From: Clostridia bacterium
GTDB lineage: Bacteria > Bacillota > Clostridia > Oscillospirales > Acutalibacteraceae
Length of the DNA stretch: 64,000 nucleotides
Direction: 5' to 3'
NCBI GenBank assembly: GCA_017465465.1
Contig: JAFTWE010000052.1
Span: 1-64,000, forward strand
The notes beneath the pieces are model-generated. The model did no database searches. It was not told the origin of the DNA and saw only the letters and a list, made by a program, of their open reading frames with translations. Both the position numbers and the translations under genes were made by a program. Of the stretch, positions 1-7,554 are shown piece by piece (position 1 is the first letter of the stretch; the number at the start of each line of letters is the position of its first letter).

Positions 1-200
1 CCTGAAGAAAGCTTCTCTGCAACTGCAATTTTGTTTTCGGCAATTTTGCCTGCACAAACTGAAATTGAAACCGCAACGATAGCAACGCAAAGCACAGCGC
101 AGATGCTGTTGATTATTGCTGTAGAAACATTGATTTCCATTGGCTTTTTGTTAGCCTTTTTTTCGGCTTTCTTAGCCTTCTTTTCTTCTTTTTTACTCAT
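1..200 (-). CDS. Membrane protein, N-terminal part (runs off left edge)
   Basis: The reading frame starts at 200 (ATG) and stays open to the window edge, giving 66 residues. It begins with a very Lys/Ala/Glu-rich cytoplasmic stretch (MSKKEEKKAKKAEKK) and is followed around residues 28-50 by a hydrophobic helix (INSICAVLCVAIVAVSISV) that should be a membrane anchor or uncleaved signal. A textbook AGGAGGT ribosome site lies at 211-217 on the minus strand. The rest of the protein is outside the window, so no function can be given. Confidence 0.75.
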   Translation of the reverse strand, partial: MSKKEEKKAKKAEKKANKKPMEINVSTAIINSICAVLCVAIVAVSISVCAGKIAENKIAVAEKLSS

Positions 201-233
201 GAGAAATACAACCTCCTGAATTATATTGAAACA

Positions 234-262
234 ATTATATATTAAACTGTTGTGTTTTGCAA
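234..262 (-). promoter_or_regulatory. Promoter with palindrome over the -35 box
   Basis: On the minus strand, TTGCAA (257-262), a 17-base spacer and TATAAT (234-239) precede the membrane protein that starts at 200. A palindrome TTGTGTT-ttgc-AACACAA (250-267) covers the -35 box. It could be an operator or the stem of a weak terminator of the upstream lipoprotein gene. Confidence 0.55.
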
Positions 263-290
263 CACAAATTTGAAATTAAAAGCAAAAAAA

Positions 291-1064
291 TCAGCTAAAA
301 TTATCCACAATCGTGCCGTTTGTTGCCGAAATCATAATTTTTTCGTCAGAAGATAAAAATCCTACCGAAACCTCAACATCCTTGAAATTGTAATTCTGAA
401 ATTCCTCATAGCAGGTGAGTGACATCTGCTCAAGAGATTTTTCAAGGTCGTTGTAGATTGTGGGGTCAAGTGAATAGGCATAATAGCATTCGTCATAAGT
501 TTTTGTGGCGTAAGAAGCTATAATAACCTGCTTGTTTTCCTTGTCATAATATCCGTGAGCCTCATACTGCTGAAGCATAAACTGATGCTCAATATCTTCA
601 ATGAGCATTTCTGCCAGCTCCTCGCGGGTGTCAATTTTAGTGTCGGCAGTGGTAATTTCGGGGAAAGCGGCTATATTGTTTTCTTTAAATTCGCCGCTTT
701 TTTCTTTTCCGTCAACGGTGTATTTATAAGCTACTGCTGTTGCAGTTTCTGTTTCTTCAGGTAAAGAAACGGTAATTGTGGCCTCGTGGTCAGGGTCAAT
801 GTATAAGGCATATTCTGCTTCGCAGGAATCAATTTCTTCTTTGTTTTTGTCAAATGCTTTAACAGTTATTTTTAACTCGTCTATTGTTTTGTTTTCATTG
901 TTGAGAATTGTAAAAATCCCCTTGATTCCGTCACTTGCTTTAATAAGCTCGCAGGAAGAAACTTCTATCCCCGAACTCAATGAGCAGGAAGAAAAGCTGA
1001 ACAAAACAACAGCGCAGATTAAAAATAAACACATGGTTTTTAAAATGAAAGTTTTCATAATCAC
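291..1064 (-). CDS. Putative lipoprotein
   Basis: This 257-residue protein starts with a signal peptide ending in a lipobox-like FSFSSC (Cys27), so it is probably lipid-anchored on the outer face of the membrane. Residues 35-110 form a beta-rich stretch (LNNENKTIDELKITVKAF) like the FxLYD/DUF extracellular domains that describe bulk-protein decoration. The C-terminal half is acidic and unrecognised. Its start overlaps the stop of the upstream ATPase gene by four bases (ATGA), so the two are translationally coupled. The function is unknown. Confidence 0.75.
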   Translation of the reverse strand: MIMKTFILKTMCLFLICAVVLFSFSSCSLSSGIEVSSCELIKASDGIKGIFTILNNENKTIDELKITVKAFDKNKEEIDSCEAEYALYIDPDHEATITVSLPEETETATAVAYKYTVDGKEKSGEFKENNIAAFPEITTADTKIDTREELAEMLIEDIEHQFMLQQYEAHGYYDKENKQVIIASYATKTYDECYYAYSLDPTIYNDLEKSLEQMSLTCYEEFQNYNFKDVEVSVGFLSSDEKIMISATNGTIVDNFS

Positions 1065-2293
1065 TCATCTTTCGTATAAGCTGAAAGGCTGTCAATAAAC
1101 TGCCTTGCAATTCTGCCGGACATTCCTCCGTGGCGAAGCTCCCATACTCTTGCTCTGTCAAGAAGCTCATCTTCGGGCATATTGATGTTTGCTCTTTTAG
1201 CCAGGTGGATAACAATCTGCTGATATTCCTTCTGAATGGGCTTCATAAAGCTTATTGCAACACCGAAACGCTCAGCTAATGAAAGCTTTTCCTGAACGGT
1301 GTCAGAATGGTGAATATCTGCCTGAGTGTCGTTGCGGTCAGACCAGGTTTCTTTAATAAGATGACGGCGGTTTGATGTGGCATAAATTAAAACATTTTCA
1401 GGCTTTGGCTGAATGCCGCCCTCAATAACCGATTTGAGGAATTTATATTCAATTTCAAAATCCTCAAAAGAAAGGTCGTCAATATAAACTATGAAACGGT
1501 AGTTTCTGTCCTTGAGTGAATCAATTACAGCAGAGAGATATTTAAACTGATATTTGTTAACATCAATAATGCGAAGGCCTTTGCCCCAGTATTCGTTGAG
1601 AATCGCTTTAATTGAAGATGATTTACCTGTGCCGGCCGCACCGTAAAGCAGGCAGTTGTTGGCGCTTCTGCCTTCAACAAAATCTACCGTGTTGTCGCAA
1701 AGCTGTTTTTTCTGAGTTTCATATCCCCACAAATCATCAAGGGTAATGTTGCTGAATTTAGTAACGGGGGCAAGCTCAAAGCCGCCGGCAGTTTCTTTAA
1801 TAACAAACGCCTTGTTAATGCCAAATGCGCCTGCACCGAAATCCTGATAAAATTTTGCAATTATTTTTATAAAAGCTTCATCACTTTTGGCTTCGTCAAG
1901 CTCTTTTGCAAGGCCGAGAGCCATCTGACCGATTGCATAGTCAGCGGTGTCTTTTTCTCCGCCGCAAAGGGCATAATTTTCTAAAACATTCAAAACGCAG
2001 TCTTTTGCAAGGTCACAGTTAAAAAGCCCGCGGAGAGCTTTAATGTCATTTAAAGCAATCTGATAAATTCCGCCTGTCGGCATATCTCTTTTTTCACAGG
2101 CAAGTGAAAATGCGTTTTCGTCGTTGATAATGAGAAGTGAGAGGTAAGCCTTAAAAATATTTCCGCTGAGTGAATATTTTTCTGCCGCAGAAACAATCTC
2201 TGCAACGGCTGAGTTCACATCATTTCCGCTTGCTAAATCAAAAATGCTTTTATAGCCGCTGTATTTTCCGTAAAGTATCATTGAATTTTCCAT
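1061..2293 (-). CDS. DUF815-type AAA ATPase
   Basis: The 410-residue protein matches the DUF815 family of P-loop ATPases, common in Firmicutes with undefined role. It has a Walker A at about residues 217-224 (GAAGTGKSS), a Walker B (FIVYIDDLSFE) and a sensor-like YATSNRR motif followed by an arginine-rich C-terminal lid. The N-terminal ~180 residues are helical. It is about the usual family length. The ribosome site is GGAAGG just upstream and the gene has its own TTGAAA/TATAAT promoter. It is the first gene of a two-gene unit with the lipoprotein. Confidence 0.88.
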   Translation of the reverse strand: MENSMILYGKYSGYKSIFDLASGNDVNSAVAEIVSAAEKYSLSGNIFKAYLSLLIINDENAFSLACEKRDMPTGGIYQIALNDIKALRGLFNCDLAKDCVLNVLENYALCGGEKDTADYAIGQMALGLAKELDEAKSDEAFIKIIAKFYQDFGAGAFGINKAFVIKETAGGFELAPVTKFSNITLDDLWGYETQKKQLCDNTVDFVEGRSANNCLLYGAAGTGKSSSIKAILNEYWGKGLRIIDVNKYQFKYLSAVIDSLKDRNYRFIVYIDDLSFEDFEIEYKFLKSVIEGGIQPKPENVLIYATSNRRHLIKETWSDRNDTQADIHHSDTVQEKLSLAERFGVAISFMKPIQKEYQQIVIHLAKRANINMPEDELLDRARVWELRHGGMSGRIARQFIDSLSAYTKDE

Positions 2294-2322
2294 CTGATTT
2301 CATTCCTTCCTTAACCTGAATG

Positions 2323-2351
2323 ATTATACAATAGTGTTGAAAATTTTTCAA
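2323..2351 (-). promoter_or_regulatory. Promoter of the DUF815 gene
   Basis: On the minus strand, TTGAAA (346-351 of the 2 kb block, i.e. 2346-2351), a 17-base spacer and a perfect TATAAT (2323-2328) lie about 30 bases before the DUF815 start. Confidence 0.65.
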
Positions 2352-2367
2352 TACTTCTTTTAAACTC

Positions 2368-2397
2368 TTGATTTAGCGTAGTGAATTGTAATATAAT
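2368..2397 (+). promoter_or_regulatory. Promoter of the FHA-proBA operon
   Basis: TTGATT (2368-2373), 18 bases, then TATAAT (2392-2397). It is divergent from the DUF815 promoter and about 30 bases ahead of the FHA gene, which has a GGAGGTG ribosome site. Confidence 0.65.
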
Positions 2398-2426
2398 AAG
2401 CTGAATAAATTTTTGGAGGTGACGGT

Positions 2427-2819
2427 ATGCTTGAATTCTTTACTTCAATATCCCGCTATATGCTCACAGGTATGGGAGTTATAATTCTCCTTGCGTGCTG
2501 TATATCTCTTTTAAGAATAAAGGCTCCGAAAATAACTCCCGCACTTTTTATTGATACGGTAAACGGTGACCAATACCCCGTAACTCATTGGGAAACATCT
2601 ATCGGCAGAAGTAATTCCTGTGATATCACTCTGAGCTTTGAAACGGTGAGCAGGTTTCACGCGGTGCTCACAAAGCAGAAAAAGGGCTGGGTGATTACCG
2701 ACACCCTTTCCCGTACGGGTACTTATGTTAACGGCAAAATAATTCAGGAGCCAACGGTTATACAAAACGGCGATGTTCTCATTTTTGGCGGAGTTTCGCT
2801 TCTTTTTAAAGAAAGGTAA
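2427..2819 (+). CDS. Membrane-anchored FHA-domain protein
   Basis: The 130-residue protein has one N-terminal membrane helix (residues 14-29, GMGVIILLACCISLL) and a cytoplasmic forkhead-associated domain at about 45-128. The FHA phosphothreonine-binding signature is present: SIGRSNSCDI, then SRFHA, then TYVNG. FHA domains bind phospho-Thr peptides made by PknB-type kinases; no such kinase is in the window. It is the first gene of a plus-strand unit and its stop shares a base with the proB start (TAATG). Confidence 0.88.
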   Translation: MLEFFTSISRYMLTGMGVIILLACCISLLRIKAPKITPALFIDTVNGDQYPVTHWETSIGRSNSCDITLSFETVSRFHAVLTKQKKGWVITDTLSRTGTYVNGKIIQEPTVIQNGDVLIFGGVSLLFKER

Positions 2820-3619
2820 TGGCAAAAGCAATGGATAACTTAAAAAATGCAAAAAGAATTGTTGTTAAGGTTGGCACATCCACCCTTACTTATGAAACAG
2901 GCAAAACAAATATCAGAAGAATAAAAAAGCTGGTTGAGGTTTTGTCAGACCTTAAAAACAGCGGTATGCAGATTGTTCTTGTTACCTCAGGCGCAATCGG
3001 TGTTGGTGTGGGCAAGCTCGGGCTTTCGGAAAAGCCCCACGACACCCCCGGCCGTCAGGCTGCTGCAACAGTTGGTCAGTGCGAGCTTATGTTTATGTAT
3101 GATAAGCTTTTTTCTGAATACGGCCACACAATCGGTCAGCTTCTTATTACTCGTTCAGATATTGAAAACCCTGAGCGTAAAGAAAATCTTATCAATGCCT
3201 TTGACAAGCTCTTTGAATACGGTGCAATCCCCGTTATTAACGAAAACGATGCCGTTGCAGTTGAAGAAATTGTTTTTGGTGATAATGACAATCTTTCTGC
3301 AATCGTTGCAAAATTAACTCATGCTGACGGTCTTGTTATTCTCACCGATATTGACGGACTTTTCAGCGGAAACCCCAAAACCGATGAAGATGCCGTGCTT
3401 ATTCCCGTTGTGGAAGAAATTACCGATGAGGTTGAAGCCCTTGCAGGCGGTGCAGGCTCAAGCAGGGGAACAGGCGGAATGATAACCAAGCTTCACGCCG
3501 CCAAAACAGCAGGTGAAGCAGGTGTTCCAACAGTTATAATCAACGGCACAAATCCTGAGGATATTTACAGAATTATTGAAGGCAGGCAGGTAGGCACCTT
3601 CTTCTGTGCCAAAAAGTGA
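2819..3619 (+). CDS. proB: Glutamate 5-kinase
   Basis: ATP-dependent phosphorylation of glutamate to gamma-glutamyl phosphate, the first step of proline synthesis in the cytoplasm. The amino-acid-kinase fold motifs are present: VVKVGTSTL, TSGAIGVG, NENDAVAV and the late SSRGTGGM loop. At 266 residues it ends right after the kinase domain, so the C-terminal PUA domain (about 100 residues) of the Escherichia coli enzyme is absent. PUA-less forms are known. It is followed by proA nine bases later. A second in-frame ATG at 2831 is possible, but the TAATG overlap favours 2819. Confidence 0.95.
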   Translation: MAKAMDNLKNAKRIVVKVGTSTLTYETGKTNIRRIKKLVEVLSDLKNSGMQIVLVTSGAIGVGVGKLGLSEKPHDTPGRQAAATVGQCELMFMYDKLFSEYGHTIGQLLITRSDIENPERKENLINAFDKLFEYGAIPVINENDAVAVEEIVFGDNDNLSAIVAKLTHADGLVILTDIDGLFSGNPKTDEDAVLIPVVEEITDEVEALAGGAGSSRGTGGMITKLHAAKTAGEAGVPTVIINGTNPEDIYRIIEGRQVGTFFCAKK

Positions 3620-3628
3620 GGTTAAATT

Positions 3629-4867
3629 ATGTTAAATGAAATAGGCGCAAGAGCCAAAAAGGCATCACGAGTTCTTGCAACAGCAGGAACAGATACAAAA
3701 AATAAAGCCCTCGTTGCTATTGCAGATGCACTTATGGCAAGGGCTGAATATATAATTGAAGCAAATAAAAGAGATATTAAAGCCGCAAGAATCAACGGGA
3801 TGAGCGAGGCTATGGTTGACCGCCTTGCACTTGATATCCGCCGAATTGAGGCTATGGCAAGGGGTGCTTTTGAGGTTTCTCAGGCAAGCGACCCAATCGG
3901 CAAGGTTTTAAGCGGAACAACAAGACCGAACGGTCTTAAAATTGAAAAGGTGACAGTTCCTCTGGGCGTTATTGCCGTAATTTATGAATCACGCCCGAAT
4001 GTTACGGCAGATGCCGCCGCACTTTGCCTCAAATCAGGTAATGCTGTTATTCTTCGCGGAGGCAAGGAGGCAATTTATTCAAACATTGCCATTGCTCATA
4101 CAATGCGCGAGGCGGTTGAAAGTGTGGGTCTCCCTGCTGACTGCATTCAGCTTATTGAAAATACCTCCCGTGAAAGTGCATCACAGCTTATGAAGCTTAA
4201 TGAATATGTTGATGTTCTCATTCCGAGAGGCGGTGCAGGACTTATTAAGGCTTGTGTAGAAAATTCTACCGTTCCCGTTATTGAAACAGGCACAGGTAAC
4301 TGCCATGTTTATGTGGATAAGGATGCAAACATTGACATTGCAAGAGATATTATTGTAAATGCCAAAACATCACGCCCTTCTGTTTGCAACGCTTGTGAAA
4401 GCCTCCTTTTTCACAGAGATGTTGATGAAAGAGCAGTTTTTGCCCTTTGCAAGGCTCTTGACGATAAGGGTGTGAGAATTCATTCTGACCAAAAGGTTAA
4501 AAAGATTATTCCCTCTGCTGTGGAAGCCACTGAGGAGGATTGGGGCACAGAATACCTGGGCTATGAAATCAGCGCAAAATTTGTTGAAAACATTGATGAA
4601 GCCATTGAGCATATCACAAAATACGGCACAGGCCACAGCGAATGTATAGTAACCGACAACTACTTTGCCGCCAATAAATTTACCTCAGAGGTTGATGCCG
4701 CCGCCGTTTATGTTAACGCTTCCACCCGTTTTACTGACGGAAGTGAATTCGGCTTCGGTGCGGAAATTGGCATTTCTACCCAGAAGCTTCACGCAAGAGG
4801 ACCTTTAGGACTTGATAATTTAACAAGTGAAAAATATATCGTTACAGGTAACGGACAGATAAGGTGA
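3629..4867 (+). CDS. proA: Gamma-glutamyl phosphate reductase
   Basis: NADPH-dependent reduction of gamma-glutamyl phosphate to glutamate semialdehyde, the second step of proline synthesis. The 412-residue length and aldehyde-dehydrogenase fold are standard: SRPNVTADAAALCLKSGN, GGKEA, and the catalytic Cys in SRPSVCNACESLLFH. The C-terminal FGFGAEIGISTQKLHARGP signature is intact. It sits directly after proB. No proC is in the window. Confidence 0.96.
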   Translation: MLNEIGARAKKASRVLATAGTDTKNKALVAIADALMARAEYIIEANKRDIKAARINGMSEAMVDRLALDIRRIEAMARGAFEVSQASDPIGKVLSGTTRPNGLKIEKVTVPLGVIAVIYESRPNVTADAAALCLKSGNAVILRGGKEAIYSNIAIAHTMREAVESVGLPADCIQLIENTSRESASQLMKLNEYVDVLIPRGGAGLIKACVENSTVPVIETGTGNCHVYVDKDANIDIARDIIVNAKTSRPSVCNACESLLFHRDVDERAVFALCKALDDKGVRIHSDQKVKKIIPSAVEATEEDWGTEYLGYEISAKFVENIDEAIEHITKYGTGHSECIVTDNYFAANKFTSEVDAAAVYVNASTRFTDGSEFGFGAEIGISTQKLHARGPLGLDNLTSEKYIVTGNGQIR

Positions 4868-4871
4868 TTTG

Positions 4872-5579
4872 ATGTCGCAGGAAAAAAATCGGGTTAAAAA
4901 GAAAGGCAGAGGTCACAAGGGCGCATTTGCCCTGGGGCTTGTGATTGTGTGCTTTGCGTTGGTTGGCGTTGTGTCTTTGGTGATGTATGCCGTCGGCGGA
5001 GTGCAGACCCTTTTTAATAATGAAGCTCAAAAGAGTGAATATGAAGATTTTCTTTACCCCGTTGTAATGCTTGACCCTGAGGTTTTTGATGATGTTACAA
5101 CAGCCGATATGTCGGATTTGCTCGCGGCGTCTATACTCTCGCTTCTTTCTCAGGAAGAAAACAGCCCCTATAATTTTGAATTTGTTGAGGGTGAAACATC
5201 AGGTCTTGCGATTCCGGAAGAAACGGTTAACAAAGCATTCTCTCAGCTTTTCGGTACGGATATTCAGCCTGAGCACAAAAGCGTGGAATGTTCCACCTGC
5301 GTTTTTGAATATCAGAATTCGGCGGCCCGTTATGTTATTCCGCTGACGGGTTATGACCCCGCGTATCTTCCTGATGTTTTAGAAATTGATAAAACCCGAG
5401 AGGGCGCGGTTGCCTTAATTGTGGGCTATGTGGCTTACGGCGACTGGCAGGTAAATGAAGATAATGAATACACTCAGCCTGAGCCGTCAAAATACAGAAA
5501 AATTACTCTGCGCGAAACAGATTCAGGCTATTATGTAAGCGCAATACAAAATGCAGATGCATCGAAGGTGACAAAATGA
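4872..5579 (+). CDS. Single-pass membrane protein of unknown function
   Basis: The protein has 235 residues from the ATG at 4872, chosen because AAGGTG lies 6 bases upstream; a TTG at 4869 is also possible. A basic N-terminus (NRVKKKGRGHKG) is followed by one membrane helix at about 19-43 (FALGLVIVCFALVGVVSLVMYAV). The remaining ~190 residues are acidic and presumably extracytoplasmic. I do not recognise a family. It lies between proA and the propeller enzyme and overlaps the latter by four bases. Confidence 0.75.
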   Translation: MSQEKNRVKKKGRGHKGAFALGLVIVCFALVGVVSLVMYAVGGVQTLFNNEAQKSEYEDFLYPVVMLDPEVFDDVTTADMSDLLAASILSLLSQEENSPYNFEFVEGETSGLAIPEETVNKAFSQLFGTDIQPEHKSVECSTCVFEYQNSAARYVIPLTGYDPAYLPDVLEIDKTREGAVALIVGYVAYGDWQVNEDNEYTQPEPSKYRKITLRETDSGYYVSAIQNADASKVTK

Positions 5580-6535
5580 AAGAGATTTTTAATACTAAAA
5601 TTTTTGCCGACGGATTGATTCCAGAGGTCCACGCTTCAACAATATTAAAGGTTAATGAAAATAAATTTCTCTGTGCCTTTTTCGGCGGAACAGAAGAGGG
5701 CAAGGATGATGTTAAGATTTATCTTGCTTCATTTGACGGCAAAAGCTGGTCAATTCCTCAGGTTATTGCAACAGGCGATAATGTGCCTTGCTGGAATCCT
5801 GTTCTTTTTGAGCACGACGGCAAAATCAGCCTTTATTATAAGGTTGGCAAGCCTATTACAGACTGGCACACAATGGTAAAGGATTCCTTTGACGGCGGTG
5901 AAACCTGGAGTGAAGACAGAGAGCTTGTTTTAGGTGATATCGGCGGCAGAGGACCTGTTAAAAACAAGGCGATAATCCTCAAAAACGGCAATATCTGCGC
6001 TCCTGCTTCTATTGAAACCGAAGCTGAGTTTGACGCTTTTACTGATGTTTCACGCGACGGCGGCAACACCTGGGAAAAGAGCGAGCTTGTTCCCTTTGAC
6101 CACAAAATTGCCGACGGTAAGGGTATAATTCAGCCCACTTTGTGGGAGGTTGAAGATAAGATTTATATGCTTATCCGTTCTTCCGAAAGCCGAGTTATGA
6201 AAAGCTTTTCAACCGACGGCGGCAAAACCTGGGCAAAGGCAGAAAAAACCGACCTTCTTCACAATAACAGCGGAATTGACTGCGTTCAGCTCAAAAACGG
6301 TGATGTTTTTGTGGTGCATAATCCCATTGAAGCCTCTTGGGGTGACAGAAATATAATTTCCTACGCAATTACTCACGATAATGCCCAAAGCTTTGACCCC
6401 GGAGTTATCATTGAAAAAGATGAAGACACCGAAGCCGAATTTTCTTACCCTGCGGTTATAACTGATGATAAATATATTTATATGACATACACCCACAACC
6501 GTAAAAACATAATGTTCAGAATATTTGAAATATAA
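5576..6535 (+). CDS. Sialidase-like six-bladed beta-propeller hydrolase (BNR repeats)
   Basis: The 319-residue protein is a COG4692/BNR_2-type predicted neuraminidase. Three Asp-box repeats are visible: SFDGGETW, SRDGGNTW and STDGGKTW. The family-typical blocks AFFGGTEEG, CWNPVLF and GPVKNKAIILKNG are also present. The FRIP motif of true GH33 sialidases is not seen, so sialic acid may not be the substrate. There is no signal peptide, which suggests it acts on imported oligosaccharides. It is co-transcribed with the gene before it (ATGA overlap) and converges on the SGNH esterase. Confidence 0.8.
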   Translation: MKEIFNTKIFADGLIPEVHASTILKVNENKFLCAFFGGTEEGKDDVKIYLASFDGKSWSIPQVIATGDNVPCWNPVLFEHDGKISLYYKVGKPITDWHTMVKDSFDGGETWSEDRELVLGDIGGRGPVKNKAIILKNGNICAPASIETEAEFDAFTDVSRDGGNTWEKSELVPFDHKIADGKGIIQPTLWEVEDKIYMLIRSSESRVMKSFSTDGGKTWAKAEKTDLLHNNSGIDCVQLKNGDVFVVHNPIEASWGDRNIISYAITHDNAQSFDPGVIIEKDEDTEAEFSYPAVITDDKYIYMTYTHNRKNIMFRIFEI

Positions 6536-6540
6536 AAAAG

Positions 6541-6569
6541 AGCCATAAGACCGATAAAGTCTTATGGCT
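6541..6569. terminator. Bidirectional intrinsic terminator
   Basis: A perfect 11-base-pair stem AGCCATAAGAC / GTCTTATGGCT with a 7-base loop sits between two convergent genes. T-rich sequence follows it in both directions. Confidence 0.85.
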
Positions 6570-6576
6570 TTAACTT

Positions 6577-7551
6577 TTATAATCCTAACTTTTCTTTTAA
6601 AATCGGAGTGAGCTTTTCTGCAATTATTTTATGACCGTCACGAAGGGGGTGAAGCGGCTCAAGGGGAACCCAGCCTGTTGAATTGATAAAGATAATATCA
6701 CATCCGTGCTCTTTGTTATATTTTTCAATGGTTGCTTCAAGCTCCACAGGGAATGCACCGCAGAATGCACTCAAAGCAATAATCTGCGAGGTGGGATTTA
6801 TTTTTCTGATAACATCAAGGAGCTTGCAATATTCTTCAACATACTTCTCTGCTGTTGCGCCTCTGTCATTTGCACCGTGATTTATAAGAATATAGTCAGG
6901 TGACTGATATGTTACCGGATGACCGTCAAAGCAATATGGATATGCTTCACTTGCTTTTGGCACACTTCCGCAGCCGCCTTTTGTTGCGCCGACTGCGCCG
7001 TAACCCATGTGAAGGGGAATGAGGTTAAGATTTTGTGCGGTGAGGTAGGCATAAGTGCCTGTGGAATCGTCCTGATACGGGCGGTTAAACATTCCCTCGT
7101 TTTTGTCCCATATTCTGTCCTCCACAAGCACGCCCTCGGTAATTGAGTCGCCGACGAGCTCAATGGTTTTTCTGTTGTCTTCGGGGAGAACGGCTTCGCC
7201 CTCTGCCTCGTAGCCAAGGAAAGAGATTTTGCCTATAAGCGGCTGATACCAACGCTGGTGCATTTCAACAGCACTTTTAAAGGTAACGGTTAAAATATGC
7301 TCGCCGCCGTCTTCTGCCTCAACTCTCAGAAATGGGTTAACAGGTGTTTCAAACTTAGATTTTCCGTCAAGGCTGAGCCAGAGATGAGGATAGGGGTGTG
7401 AGTTCCAGATAGTGTTAAAGCTGAGGGTTATCCAACTACCCTTGAATGCAATTTTAATAACTGAGCCGGGTGTAGCAGAGGTCATTGTTTCGTTTAATTC
7501 GCTCCATCTGCCTATAAATTTAATGCTTTCGCTTTTGTATGAATAAAACAT
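6577..7551 (-). CDS. SGNH/GDSL-type carbohydrate esterase
   Basis: This 324-residue protein has an N-terminal beta-sandwich domain (about 1-120) and a C-terminal SGNH hydrolase domain, the layout of CE2-like deacetylases. The catalytic blocks are GDSITEG (134-140, Ser136), an Asn in NHGANDRG, and an Asp-His pair in PLHPLRDGHK near the C-terminus. No signal peptide is visible. It lies three bases after the large glycosidase gene and is probably translated from the same message, so it may remove acyl groups from that enzyme's substrate. The exact substrate is unknown. Confidence 0.83.
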   Translation of the reverse strand: MFYSYKSESIKFIGRWSELNETMTSATPGSVIKIAFKGSWITLSFNTIWNSHPYPHLWLSLDGKSKFETPVNPFLRVEAEDGGEHILTVTFKSAVEMHQRWYQPLIGKISFLGYEAEGEAVLPEDNRKTIELVGDSITEGVLVEDRIWDKNEGMFNRPYQDDSTGTYAYLTAQNLNLIPLHMGYGAVGATKGGCGSVPKASEAYPYCFDGHPVTYQSPDYILINHGANDRGATAEKYVEEYCKLLDVIRKINPTSQIIALSAFCGAFPVELEATIEKYNKEHGCDIIFINSTGWVPLEPLHPLRDGHKIIAEKLTPILKEKLGL

Positions 7552-7554
7552 ATA

